Assembly (NCBI RefSeq): GCF_028993555.1
Contig: NZ_CP118610.1
Span: forward strand, 4,029,001-4,093,000
Length of the DNA: 64,000 nt
Direction of reading: 5' to 3'
Origin: Ensifer adhaerens
Lineage (GTDB): Bacteria; Pseudomonadota; Alphaproteobacteria; Rhizobiales; Rhizobiaceae
A model generated the notes under the pieces. That model saw only the letters and a program-made list of their open reading frames with translations. It was not told the origin of the DNA and searched no databases. Below, piece by piece: positions 32,669 to 41,743 of this stretch. Every line of letters begins with the position of its first letter. Position 1 is the stretch's first letter. The position numbers and the translations under genes were made by a program.

Positions 32669-34270
32669 TCAGCCGAGGCCGCCGAGCCTGCGGTAGAGAT
32701 CATAGGCGTCGGGTGCTTCCGGTGCCCCGTCGTCGAGCAGGGCTTCGTCCATTGGTTCTGCTCCACCTGCCTGATCGTCCCCGTCGCCTTCTTCTGCGCC
32801 CTCATCTTCCTCCGAGGCCTGATCCTCAGATCCGCCGGGCATTTCATAGCTGGGGTTTTCGGCCTCCGCCGCATCCTTGGCGGCCAGCGGGTAGGGGATC
32901 ATGGCAAAGGGAATGGCTTCGCGCGGCAGACCGTTTTCGACCAGCCTGGCGATGACCTGCTGCATCGTCTGCTCATCGGCTGTGCGTTGTGGCCGCATGT
33001 CCGCAGGCGTACGCTGGGCCGCCTTTGCGTCCTCCGCCTGGTCGTCGAGCACGGACGGCAGGGCGTTGCCGCCGTCCGGGACCTCGCGCTGGCGCACCGC
33101 AGCGTCGATTGCACGCACCGGTGTGGCCGCTTCCTTTACCGGGACCGGCGCCGGCGCGTCGCTACGATCGGCGTGCTCAGCCGTCGGTCTGGTCTCGGCG
33201 CCGGCCGTGCTTCCGGGCAGGGCCACGCTGTCACGGATGAGCGTCTTGATCGCCTCGAAGAGTACCCGCATCGGCCGGGCTTCGGGATTGCCGCGACCGG
33301 CCGCCGTTGTTGTCTTGGCGTCCTTCTCCTCCTCGGCATCGGGCATCGGGCCGTAGGTGCCGTCGGGGTCTGCGTCCTCGGCGGTTTCGGCAGTCGCATC
33401 GGCTTCGGCCGGCGCCGCGGTGCTCTCGCCAGCTGGGGCCTCGATTTCGACTTGCCCACCATCGGTCGGGGGCACGGTTTCCTGGCGTTCGGGGGCGAAG
33501 GCCGTTTGCGACGCTTCCTCGACTTCGCCTTCACCTGCAAGCAGGGCGGCGGCGGTTTCGACCTGGGTGCCTTCCGGCGACGTGGGCTTGCCCGCGCTCG
33601 CACGCGCGTCGCTTCGCTCGGCCGGTGCGGCGTTTCGAGCTTTGGAGGGCGCCTCTGTCGTTCCGGCCTGGTCCGGGTCGTCGCCTTGCGGTTCGAGCGC
33701 TTCGGTGTCGTTGCCGACCCCAAAGGTCTTGCGCAGCACCGTCTGCAGCAGCGCGACCTCGCCGGCAACTGGCGCTCGTGCCGCCGCCGGGTTGAGAGGC
33801 ATTGCCGGTTGGAGGGAAGGATTGCGCAGGATCACGTCCCGCGCCTGGGCGGGCATCGGAGTGGCGGTGCTGCTCGGCGCGCTCGTGCCATTGCGGACCG
33901 CCGGCAGTTCGGCGAGCAGGCCGACCCGGACGGCAAGGCTGCGCCCGCCGAGCTGGCGCTCGAGCAACAGCCGATCGGACGCCGGCATCGTTTCGAGGAA
34001 GGCAACCAGGCGCCGCACGAAATCCCGCCCGCCTTCCTGCGGCAGTGGCGGGAACTTCAGGATGCGCGCCAGGTCCTCCATCAGTCGCACCAAGGCGTCC
34101 TTGGAGAGGATTTCGCGACCCGAGAGGTGTCGGGTCAGCGCGTCCAGGATCTTTTGAATGGCTTCGCCGCGTTGGCCGGCGGGCAACAGTGCTGCAGGCT
34201 GTTGCGTTTTGGTGTTTGTATCTTCTGCGGTAGCGGCCGCGGCTCGGGCCGTCTGGATGGGTATCAGCAT
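32669..34270 (-). CDS. Low-complexity Ala/Glu/Pro-rich protein, unknown (weak FliK-like character)
   Basis: A 533-residue protein. The N-terminal 130 residues have helical ordered sequence (AIQKILDALTRHLSGREILS, then FLETMPASDRLLLERQLGG). The rest is disordered and rich in Ala, Glu, Pro, Thr and Asp, ending with an acidic block and DAYDLYRRLGGLG. ATG 34270 has GGAGA 5 bases upstream; the frame is open to 34345. Composition recalls flagellar hook-length proteins of the FliK type, but I see no FliK C-terminal domain and no flagellar neighbours. The function is unknown. Confidence 0.6.
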   Translation of the reverse strand: MLIPIQTARAAAATAEDTNTKTQQPAALLPAGQRGEAIQKILDALTRHLSGREILSKDALVRLMEDLARILKFPPLPQEGGRDFVRRLVAFLETMPASDRLLLERQLGGRSLAVRVGLLAELPAVRNGTSAPSSTATPMPAQARDVILRNPSLQPAMPLNPAAARAPVAGEVALLQTVLRKTFGVGNDTEALEPQGDDPDQAGTTEAPSKARNAAPAERSDARASAGKPTSPEGTQVETAAALLAGEGEVEEASQTAFAPERQETVPPTDGGQVEIEAPAGESTAAPAEADATAETAEDADPDGTYGPMPDAEEEKDAKTTTAAGRGNPEARPMRVLFEAIKTLIRDSVALPGSTAGAETRPTAEHADRSDAPAPVPVKEAATPVRAIDAAVRQREVPDGGNALPSVLDDQAEDAKAAQRTPADMRPQRTADEQTMQQVIARLVENGLPREAIPFAMIPYPLAAKDAAEAENPSYEMPGGSEDQASEEDEGAEEGDGDDQAGGAEPMDEALLDDGAPEAPDAYDLYRRLGGLG

Positions 34271-34635
34271 TCTGGTCTCCATCTCGCTTGACCTCAGGTT
34301 GACCAATCGTCGTTGACCGACGAAACGCGGGTGCACGCTGGACACGGGACCGATTTCCGGCGCGCGTGCGAGCTGTTTTCTTTGTCACTTACGGGTAGGC
34401 GCTTCATGCGCGTCTACAGCGCCGCGCGACTTATGACGCGCAAAGGTCGTTGTAGCTCTTGGGCCAATGGCCGGACAGCCGCGACAAGGTCGCGGATAAG
34501 GGAATCGGCATGATGTCTAAGGTTAGGTGAAAGAGGTTTATGAAATCTTAACCAAGTTTCGATCGCTGCGGCGGTCGGCGGCTCTTGCCTCAAGCCTCCG
34601 GCAGCGCCATCTTCTGGGCTCGTGAGGAGTTCCGG
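34271..34635. other. Intergenic region with no supported gene
   Basis: 365 bases between two divergent unknown genes. It presumably contains promoters for both; I found no clear consensus, repeat or RNA structure. Confidence 0.5.
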
Positions 34636-34965
34636 ATGAGCCTACGTCCCCCAAAAGCCCTGAGCCCGACCTTCGCGACCACCGGCGCCTTCAACGTGCT
34701 CGAATATGAACTCATGTCGGAGCGGGCCGATGCGCTCGGTCGGCATGGACTGAAGGTGGAAAAGGCGCTTGCCGCACTGTCGGAGCTAAAGGCGGAGGCA
34801 GCCCCGGATTTGCGCGAGCGGCTTCTCGATGAAGCGGCCGATGCCGTCTGGGCGTTTTTCATCCAGCGCGAGATCTGCGGCCTGCGTGACAGCCGCGATG
34901 CCGTTCGCCGTTACGGCATTCCCAAGGAGGTCATGGCAAGGCTCGGCATCGTGCGGAGGAAATGA
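34636..34965 (+). CDS. Small conserved rhizobial protein (possibly DUF6665)
   Basis: A 109-residue, mostly helical protein starting MSLRPPKALSPTFATTG. GAGGAG precedes ATG 34636; the frame is open from 34585. Conserved-looking blocks are LEYELMSERADALGRHGLK and WAFFIQREICGLRDSRDAV, followed by a RRYGIPKEVMARLG end. I believe these belong to the family labelled DUF6665 but cannot confirm it. It ends exactly where the opposite-strand gene ends, with no base between the two stop codons. Confidence 0.72.
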   Translation: MSLRPPKALSPTFATTGAFNVLEYELMSERADALGRHGLKVEKALAALSELKAEAAPDLRERLLDEAADAVWAFFIQREICGLRDSRDAVRRYGIPKEVMARLGIVRRK

Positions 34966-35724
34966 TCAGAAGCTCTGCGCCGCCAGGCTGTACAGGCCGT
35001 TCTCATCGAAGCGAACCAGGTTTTGCAGCTCGGCTTCGCGGCGCTCGGCGACATTTTCCATCTCGTCCTTGAGCTGGAGCGCCCGAAGCTGCGCGCTTTG
35101 TTCGACCAGCGACTGCTTGTCAGTGCTTCGCGTGGGATCGTTGCGCAAGCTGTCGACCTGGGCTTCCTCGAGCGACCCGGAATCCGCTGGGCTCTTCAGC
35201 CGATCCACCGCCTTGGCAGCCTGTGCCTGACTCTGTGAACTCTTGCCGCTCGTTTCTCCAAGCGCCGCCTTCAGCGTCTCGTTTTCCCGGCCGCCCGGAT
35301 TTTTGAGTGCCTCAGCCAGTTCGGTGAGGGAGAGGCCGAGCCTATCCAGCCCAAGCTGCTCTTCGACCTTGGCGGCATCGCTCGGATCCAGATCCTTGAT
35401 CTGGTTTTCGAGCGCTCTTGCGAATGCGGCGTCGGATTTGAAACTCTCGCGGTCGAGGTCGAAGAACTCGCCGACCTGGCGAACGAGAGCCGCGCGATTG
35501 CTGTTGGGGTCGTTCTGGGTGCGATCGAAGAAGTGCGCGTTGATCTTGTCGTTGGCCGCCTTGCGGGCATCGTCGGACTGGACCTGCGCCTTCAGGACCT
35601 TGTCGTCCTTTGTGCCCCTGGCCTTTTCTTCTTCTTCCGCCTGTCGCTTTTCGATGTCCTTGAGGATCGAGCCGACCAGACTGGTCGTTGCGGTGGCGGT
35701 CGACTGCTGGGTCGGAAGCAGCAT
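34966..35724 (-). CDS. Helical hypothetical protein
   Basis: A 252-residue charged protein without signal peptide or TM, start MLLPTQQSTATATTSL; the frame is open to 35868. It has a coiled-coil-prone N-terminus (ILKDIEKRQAEEEEKARG) and a middle block (QVGEFFDLDRESFKSDAAFA) reminiscent of DUF1217-type proteins found near rhizobial flagellar genes. A helical tail (ALQLKDEMENVAERREAELQ) closes it. The DUF1217 similarity is from memory and weak. It is convergent with, and directly abuts, the preceding small gene. Confidence 0.62.
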   Translation of the reverse strand: MLLPTQQSTATATTSLVGSILKDIEKRQAEEEEKARGTKDDKVLKAQVQSDDARKAANDKINAHFFDRTQNDPNSNRAALVRQVGEFFDLDRESFKSDAAFARALENQIKDLDPSDAAKVEEQLGLDRLGLSLTELAEALKNPGGRENETLKAALGETSGKSSQSQAQAAKAVDRLKSPADSGSLEEAQVDSLRNDPTRSTDKQSLVEQSAQLRALQLKDEMENVAERREAELQNLVRFDENGLYSLAAQSF

Positions 35725-35908
35725 GTATGATCCCCGGGCAGCATCGTGGAGTTTTCCGAAACGGTAGGTCGTCGCGGTTAATGCCGGCTTAACCGAAGTT
35801 TCCCACAAATCGGGACCGATCAGGCAGACGAAGCCTTCTGCTCCGCGATTGCGCACGGAGAGATGCATGAGGCGGAATCGCCTTGACCACGCGGCGCGTC
35901 AGTCTCGC

Positions 35909-36439
35909 CTACCGATAAGGCGAGTAGCAGACCCTGTACGCACCACCGTAGCTTAGGAATCGGTTGGTCGCCGGATTATAGGAGCGGTAGCGCGACATGC
36001 ACCAGCTCACATGTGAGCCGCCGCCAACATATCGGTCACGATAGTAGTAGTTACCGCCGTAGTAGCGACGCGGGTAGTAGCCATAGCGCGGATAGTATCC
36101 GTAGCGGGGGTAGTAGCCGCCATAGCGCGGGTAGTAACCGCCATAATAGCCGCCACCGTAATAGCCGCCGGAGCCGAAGTAGAAGCTCAGTCCCGAGCCA
36201 TAATACGGGCCGCCCCACCCTCGACCATAGTAGGGGCCGCCGCCCCACCCGCGACGCCAGCCGTACCCGCCATATCCGCCGTAGCGCCGGTGATAATACT
36301 GCACATTCTGGACGTCGCCCTGTGCCTTGATCTGCAGATCGGGCGCCTGAATCGGCATTGCCTCAACAGGTCCGATGGGGGTGATCAGGGAGGTGGCGGC
36401 CAGGCTGCAGCCGATAACGAAATTGCGAAATCCCGTCAT
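35909..36439 (-). CDS. BA14K-family exported protein with Gly/Tyr repeats
   Basis: A 176-residue protein with a signal peptide (FVIGCSLAATSLITPIGPVEA), then a central region of about 85 residues built from YGG, WGG and YYPRYG repeats. A C-terminal BA14K motif follows (SHVSWCMSRYRSYNPATNRF, then a YRVCYSPYR end) with two conserved cysteines. The Brucella 14-kDa antigen gives the family its name; some members show lectin-like activity. The location is periplasm or cell surface. The repeat DNA is less uniform in base use than its surroundings and may vary in copy number. Confidence 0.88.
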   Translation of the reverse strand: MTGFRNFVIGCSLAATSLITPIGPVEAMPIQAPDLQIKAQGDVQNVQYYHRRYGGYGGYGWRRGWGGGPYYGRGWGGPYYGSGLSFYFGSGGYYGGGYYGGYYPRYGGYYPRYGYYPRYGYYPRRYYGGNYYYRDRYVGGGSHVSWCMSRYRSYNPATNRFLSYGGAYRVCYSPYR

Positions 36440-36653
36440 TTTATCCTCACTTTCAGAAGGCCATGCCTTCCGGTTGTGTCCCTGCCTGTATTACGTTTGT
36501 TTTTCTTGGTTTATTCATGGCGCCGAGCGCGCCGCGTGGTTGCGGGAACCACCGGATTTCCGCCCGTTGCCCTGCAGGGTACGATGCGCCTATCCTTCGG
36601 GAGTGTCACTGCGGTTCTTGTCCGATCCTTTTCCGTCGTCAGCGAGGTACGCG

Positions 36654-38087
36654 ATGCAATTGAAATTTGGCACCAGTGGCTTGCGCGGCCTCTCCGAGGA
36701 ACTGAAGGGCGAGCCCTCCGCCCGCTACGCGACGGCTTTTGCCCGGCACCTCGTGGCGTCCGGGCACAGCAAGCCCGGTGATCCCATTCTGATTGCTCGC
36801 GATTTTCGCGACTCGAGCCCCGAGATCGCGGCCGTTTGCGCCGCGGCGCTGTCGCGCGAGGGGCTGCGTGTATTTGACTGTGGCACCCTGCCGACGCCCG
36901 CACTGGCGCTCTACGGCCTTGCCAATGGGGCGGCGGGCCTGATGATCACCGGCTCCCACATTCCGGCCGATCGCAACGGCATCAAGTTCTATCGGCCGGA
37001 TGGTGAGATCGACAAGGAGGACGAGATGGCGATCAGCCGCATCGCCGATGGAATTGCACAACAGATCGCGCCGGTCGCCGATGCCGGGACCGGGGAGGAT
37101 CACGCAGCCAGGGCCGCCGCCCTCTTCATGGAACGGAACCGGCAATTGCTGCCGGTCGGAGCGCTTTCCGGGCTCAAGGTCGGTGTCTACCAGCATAGCA
37201 CCGTCGCCCGCGACCTGATCGCCGAACTGCTGGCTCACTTCGGCGCCGATGTCGTCGCCCTTGGGCGCTCGGAGCATTTCATTCCGGTCGATACCGAGGC
37301 GGTTTCGGCGGAGACGATCGAGCGGCTTCAGGATTGGGCGCGCGAACATCGCCTCGATGCGATCGTCTCGGCGGATGGCGACGGCGACCGGCCCCTGGTC
37401 GCCGACGAGAACGGATTGCCCCTGCGCGGTGACCTGCTGGGCCTGATGGCTTGCGGTTTCGTCGGGGCGCGGCTTGCCGTCACTCCGGTCACGTCGAATT
37501 CGGGCCTTGAGGGCAGGGAAGGGCTCTCTGTCCTGCGCACCCGTGTCGGTTCGCCTTTCGTGATCGCCGGCATGCACCAGGCGCTCAAAGAGGGCGCCCA
37601 GAAGGTCGCCGGCTTCGAGGCCAATGGCGGCACGCTGACCGCGAGCTCCTTTGAGGTCAATGGCGCAAGGCTGGAAGCGCTGCCCACCCGGGATAGCTTT
37701 CTGCCGCTTGTTGCGACACTGGCCGCGGCGGCCGAGGCCAGGCTTTCGCTTTCTGCGCTCGCCGCTTCCTACCGCTTGCCTGTGGCGCTCAGCGATCGGC
37801 TTGAAAACTTCCCCGTGGAAACCAGCGCCTTGCTGATGGCCTATCTACGCGCAAGCGAGGCAAACCTTAAGGAATTCCTGGCGCCGATCGGCGGCGTCGC
37901 GGCGCTGAGCGACATCGATGGTCTGAGGGTGACGCTGGATGATGGTCGGATAATCCATTTCCGGCCCTCGGGCAACGCGCCGGAGATGCGGTGCTATGTC
38001 GAGGCGGAGACACCGGAGGCCGCCGAAGGACTGCTCTCAAGGGGGCTATCCACAATCCGCCGGTGGACAGAATCCGCTTCGAACTGA
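36654..38087 (+). CDS. Phosphohexomutase (phosphomannomutase family, NoeK-like)
   Basis: An alpha-D-phosphohexomutase of 477 residues that interconverts hexose 6- and 1-phosphates, feeding nucleotide-sugar and polysaccharide synthesis. It starts MQLKFGTSGLRGLS. The phosphoserine loop GLMITGSHIPADRNGIKFY has Ser101 as the phospho-carrier. The metal loop is SADGDGDRPL, and the sugar-binding part is GFEANGGTL. The C-terminal phosphate loop is RPSGNAPEMRCYVE. GAGG precedes ATG 36654; the frame is open from 36375. Similarity to rhizobial NoeK is recalled; glucose versus mannose preference is not readable. Confidence 0.9.
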   Translation: MQLKFGTSGLRGLSEELKGEPSARYATAFARHLVASGHSKPGDPILIARDFRDSSPEIAAVCAAALSREGLRVFDCGTLPTPALALYGLANGAAGLMITGSHIPADRNGIKFYRPDGEIDKEDEMAISRIADGIAQQIAPVADAGTGEDHAARAAALFMERNRQLLPVGALSGLKVGVYQHSTVARDLIAELLAHFGADVVALGRSEHFIPVDTEAVSAETIERLQDWAREHRLDAIVSADGDGDRPLVADENGLPLRGDLLGLMACGFVGARLAVTPVTSNSGLEGREGLSVLRTRVGSPFVIAGMHQALKEGAQKVAGFEANGGTLTASSFEVNGARLEALPTRDSFLPLVATLAAAAEARLSLSALAASYRLPVALSDRLENFPVETSALLMAYLRASEANLKEFLAPIGGVAALSDIDGLRVTLDDGRIIHFRPSGNAPEMRCYVEAETPEAAEGLLSRGLSTIRRWTESASN

Positions 38088-38164
38088 GTTTTTTGCAATC
38101 CGACACGAAAACTTCAAAAACCCTGTTGACACTTCAGCCCGAGCCTTTTACACCCCCGCTCGTC

Positions 38165-38251
38165 GCCCAGATGGCGGAATTGGTAGACGCGCCAGCTTCA
38201 GGTGCTGGTACTCGCAAGGGTGTGGAGGTTCGAGTCCTCTTCTGGGCACCA
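38165..38251 (+). tRNA. tRNA-Leu (CAG)
   Basis: An 87-base class II tRNA with a long variable arm. The acceptor GCCCAG pairs with CTGGGC, the anticodon stem CCAGC/GCTGG encloses TTCAGGT (anticodon CAG), the T-arm reads GGTTCGAGTCC, and CCA is encoded. A terminator follows. Confidence 0.97.
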
Positions 38252-38283
38252 AATTCCCAAGCCAAATCGTTGATTTGGTTTTG

Positions 38284-38310
38284 AAAAACCCCGGTTCGCC
38301 GGGGTTTTTT
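38284..38310. terminator. Terminator after tRNA-Leu
   Basis: An 11-bp stem (AAAAACCCCGG with CCGGGGTTTTT) on a TTCG tetraloop, followed by T. Confidence 0.92.
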
Positions 38311-38618
38311 CGTTTCTGGCGCTGGGCCTTTTTCGGGGCTGGTTCTTCTCGATCAGATGTCGATTTCCCGCCAATTGGGTTGCGCTTCGACGGTATTTTC
38401 GAGCACCGCGACTTGAAGCTTTCAGCGACAGCAATGATATTCTATCCGGACAAAAATGAGTGGGACGCGTGGCGACGGTGCATGCGCTTTTGGCAAGCGT
38501 GGCTTGGGACGCCAGACCGGTGTTCGCAAGCGGGGGCAGGCGCGCGACGCAACACCTGTCGATGCGAAGCTATGCAGTCATCCGTCGTGCTGGCGGATTT
38601 TGAGTGAGGACGAAGGCG
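38311..38618. other. Region with no supported gene before the cyclase
   Basis: 308 bases. Short frames are present but none has a start signal or recognisable motif. It presumably holds the cyclase promoter. Confidence 0.45.
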
Positions 38619-39578
38619 ATGTCGGAGACACGTCGTAAGCTGACCACCATCTTTTCCGCGGATGTCCAGGACTACACGCGGCTGATGCGCGCCGATGAGG
38701 AAGGCACGCTCGCCACGCTGAAAGCGTATCGCGATGCCATGGGGCGGCTCATCGAGGCCCGTGAGGGTCGCGTCGTCAATACCTGGGGCGATGGTCTGAT
38801 CGCTGAGTTTCCGAGCGTCGTGGAGGCCCTGCGCACGGCGATCGACGTGCAGAATGAATTGGCCGGCTGCAACGCCAAGTGCCCGGCCGACGAACAGATG
38901 CTGTTTCGCATCGGCCTCAATCTCGGCGATGTGATTGCCGAAGGCGACGATCTCTATGGCGATGGCGTGAATGTTGCCGCGCGCCTTCAGGCCTCGGCGC
39001 CCGCCGGTGGCATCGTCATTTCCAACACGGTCTATGACCAGGTGCGCAACAAGGTCGCCGTCGGTTTCGACTTTCTGGGGCCGCTCGAAGTGAAGAACAT
39101 CGATGGCGGTATCCCGAGTTACGCCGTGCGAATCGGCGCGCCGACTGTACAGGTCGCGGCCGAGGGCGGTCTCTTTGGTCGAGGCGTTGGAAAGAAGGCA
39201 GCCCGCGAGGCGGCCAGTCCGGCCACCGGTGCGGCCAAGGCCGCCGACTCGGTTGCCGTTGCCAACAGACGCTCGGTTCCGGTGCTGGCGGTCATCGCTG
39301 CGGGACTGGCAGCGCTCAACCTGCTCACCTGGGACGGTGTGTTCTGGGCAGTCTGGCCAATGCTCGGTGTTGCCATTCTTGCCGGTCTCTCCTGGCTCAA
39401 GACCAACCGTTGGGTGGACCGCGGCATTGGCATACTTGCGCTTTCCGGACTGGTGCTGCTGACCATCAATCTTCTGACGTGGCATGGCGTCTTCTGGGCG
39501 GTGTGGCCGTTGCTCGGTCTTGCCGTGGCGGCCGGCCTTCGCTGGGTCACCCGGCAGCGCCGCAGCCTGCGCTCTTGA
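38619..39578 (+). CDS. Class III adenylate cyclase with a duplicated two-TM C-terminal domain
   Basis: The protein has 319 residues. The N-terminal 180 form a class III nucleotide cyclase domain: metal Asp in TTIFSADVQDYTRLMR, second metal Asp in TWGDGLIAEFPS, and the transition-state segment GDGVNVAARLQASAP. After a linker come two copies of a membrane hairpin with the near-identical motif NLLTW(D/H)GVFWAVWP(M/L)LG. Rhizobia have many such cyclases. ATG 38619 has GAGG 9 bases upstream; GTG 38604 is an alternative. Only 7 bases separate its stop from that of the convergent cyclase. The signal sensed is unknown. Confidence 0.9.
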   Translation: MSETRRKLTTIFSADVQDYTRLMRADEEGTLATLKAYRDAMGRLIEAREGRVVNTWGDGLIAEFPSVVEALRTAIDVQNELAGCNAKCPADEQMLFRIGLNLGDVIAEGDDLYGDGVNVAARLQASAPAGGIVISNTVYDQVRNKVAVGFDFLGPLEVKNIDGGIPSYAVRIGAPTVQVAAEGGLFGRGVGKKAAREAASPATGAAKAADSVAVANRRSVPVLAVIAAGLAALNLLTWDGVFWAVWPMLGVAILAGLSWLKTNRWVDRGIGILALSGLVLLTINLLTWHGVFWAVWPLLGLAVAAGLRWVTRQRRSLRS

Positions 39579-39585
39579 AAGCGGC

Positions 39586-41592
39586 CTACACGCTCTTGTC
39601 GGAGCCGCCCGAGCCGTCGTCGGCTGTTTGCGGCGCTTCCTCCTTGGAGGTGGTTTCCTCCGGCTCTGCGCCCAACACCTCATAGATCTCCAACGCGGAA
39701 GCGCGGCCCTTCGCCTGCGCCGAGCCGAGCGGCCGGAAATGAATGGCCTTACCGGCCTGGGCGACCACTGCCCCGCTCGCCATGATCGTCGTGTCGTAGT
39801 TCTTGTTCATGCCTTCCAGGCGCGAGGCGACGTTCACCGTATCGCCCATGGCGGTATATTGCAGTCGTTCTTTCGCGCCGACATTGCCGACGACGGCAGT
39901 GCCGGTATGGATGCCGAAACGGGTGCGAAACTCCGGAAGCCCCTTCTGACGCTGCGCCTCGTTGAAGACGCGCAGGCGTTCCTCGACCGCCAGCGCGCAA
40001 CGACAGGCGTTTTCTGCGTGCCTTTCGTCCGGTGCGGGTGCGTTCCACATCGCGAACACCGAATCACCGAGGAACTGGATGATCGTTCCCTCGTGTTTTC
40101 CGACGGTCTCGCTGAAGATGTCGAAGTACTCCGACAGCATCGCCACGACCTCTTCCGGCGGATATTTTTCGCTGAGCGTGGTGAAATCGTAGATATCGGT
40201 GAAGAGCGCCGTCACCTCCTGTCGCCAGGCGGAGCGGCCGCTGAACTGGCCGGATTCGATGCCCTTGCGCACCAACTCCTTGGGCACATAGAGCGCAAAG
40301 GTGAAGATCGCGTCTCGCGCCCGGTTCATGGCTCCGCCGAGCGTGGAGATCTCGCTGACATGCGAGGACACGTCGATCGGCGTCGTGAAATCGAGATCCT
40401 GCAGCCGGTTGGCGCTCGCTGTCAGCTGGTTGAGCCCCTTGGTGATCAAATGCGCAAGCACCAGCGAAGCGAGCACCGCAAGCGCCACGACCGATCCGGA
40501 AATCACGAGCCCCTGCACGAGCGTCTGGTTGGCCTCCGCCATCAACTCGTCCAGCGGCGCTGCCACCACGGCGCGGTTGCCGGACAGAAGCAGCGTGGAT
40601 TCGAGCGGTGTCACCATGACGAGATAGGTTCGGTCTCCCACCTCGACGAAGTCGGCCTTGCCGGGGGCGGGCGGATTGTTGCTGATGCTCTGGATCAGGG
40701 GGTCGCTGTCGGCCTGAACGATCGGGCTATCCTTGTCCTTCGCCGCCATGATGCGTCGCATCATCACCCGGTCCGAGTGGATGATCGGACGTCCGACGGC
40801 ATCGAGGATGAACGAGACTGAGCCGGCCGTCAGCCGCTCGCGGGCAAGGAAATCGGTGATCGTATCGAGAATGACGTCCGCGCCGATGACGATCTCGCGA
40901 TTGCCGCGATGCGCCTGCGAGATCGTCATCTCCAGCGTTTCGGTCGTGGCACTTTCGTAAGGGCCGGTCGAGACCGCGGCCTTCCCGTTGACGGCCGCGC
41001 GATACCAGGGCCTGGTCCGCGGGTCGAAGCCTGTCGGTGGCAGCTGCCGTTCAGAGAACTGCATGCCGTCCTTGTCGAGGAAGAGCACGCGCTGGAGAGA
41101 CTTGCCGCTGGCATCCTTTTCCATCGAACGCACGGCAATGGCAGCACCACGCGGCGCGTCGAGCGCCATGCGCCAGGCGACCTGCTTGAGATCGACCACC
41201 TGAAAGAAGGCGCCGTCGGGATAGCCGACATAGACCCCGTCGATATGCGGCGAGCGGCTGATACCCTCGCGTAGTACCGCCACCTTGTCGTTCATGCGTT
41301 CCGGCGGTGGCACGAGGAAGGAGTTGGCGACCGAGGAAACGAGATTGACGAGGGCGGAGGTGTCGCCCGAGAGCACGCCCAGCCGGTCGACGAGGCGGTT
41401 CATGAAGCCGCGCATATTGGCCTCGGCGTCGGCGATCGCGGCGTTGCGTGAGCGATGGTAGTCCAGCCCGACGAGTGTGGCCGAGACGACAATCAGCATG
41501 GCGACCATGACCAGGCTGAACAGCGATCGCAGCGAGCTGTTCCAGCCGTCGCGTGTTCTGCTTTGTGGAGCACCGGACGCCGTGTCTGCCAT
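39586..41592 (-). CDS. Membrane adenylate/guanylate cyclase with Cache sensor and HAMP
   Basis: A 668-residue receptor cyclase. It has TM1 (LFSLVMVAMLIVVSATLVGL), a double-Cache extracytoplasmic domain of about 320 residues (DGVYVGYPDGAFFQV, then FDPRTRPWYRAAVNG), and TM2 (GLVISGSVVALAVLASLVLA). HAMP comes next (LITKGLNQLTASANRLQDLD), then a class III cyclase domain (ALFTDIYDFTTLSEK, FLGDSVFAMWNAP, YTAMGDTVNVASRLEG) and an acidic tail. PWYR is typical of dCache ligand pockets. It should convert an outside small-molecule signal to cAMP. It is convergent with the soluble-domain cyclase. Confidence 0.93.
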   Translation of the reverse strand: MADTASGAPQSRTRDGWNSSLRSLFSLVMVAMLIVVSATLVGLDYHRSRNAAIADAEANMRGFMNRLVDRLGVLSGDTSALVNLVSSVANSFLVPPPERMNDKVAVLREGISRSPHIDGVYVGYPDGAFFQVVDLKQVAWRMALDAPRGAAIAVRSMEKDASGKSLQRVLFLDKDGMQFSERQLPPTGFDPRTRPWYRAAVNGKAAVSTGPYESATTETLEMTISQAHRGNREIVIGADVILDTITDFLARERLTAGSVSFILDAVGRPIIHSDRVMMRRIMAAKDKDSPIVQADSDPLIQSISNNPPAPGKADFVEVGDRTYLVMVTPLESTLLLSGNRAVVAAPLDELMAEANQTLVQGLVISGSVVALAVLASLVLAHLITKGLNQLTASANRLQDLDFTTPIDVSSHVSEISTLGGAMNRARDAIFTFALYVPKELVRKGIESGQFSGRSAWRQEVTALFTDIYDFTTLSEKYPPEEVVAMLSEYFDIFSETVGKHEGTIIQFLGDSVFAMWNAPAPDERHAENACRCALAVEERLRVFNEAQRQKGLPEFRTRFGIHTGTAVVGNVGAKERLQYTAMGDTVNVASRLEGMNKNYDTTIMASGAVVAQAGKAIHFRPLGSAQAKGRASALEIYEVLGAEPEETTSKEEAPQTADDGSGGSDKSV

Positions 41593-41743
41593 TGCGGTTC
41601 TCTGCTTTCCTACCGATCAACTGACGACGACCTTAACGTGCAAGGATGGCCGCATGTGCAAGGAAAGTTAAATGCGATTCCCATAAAACACGTTAATCGG
41701 CGGGATGCACGCTCGCCGACATCCGTCGCAAAGATTTGGCGGC

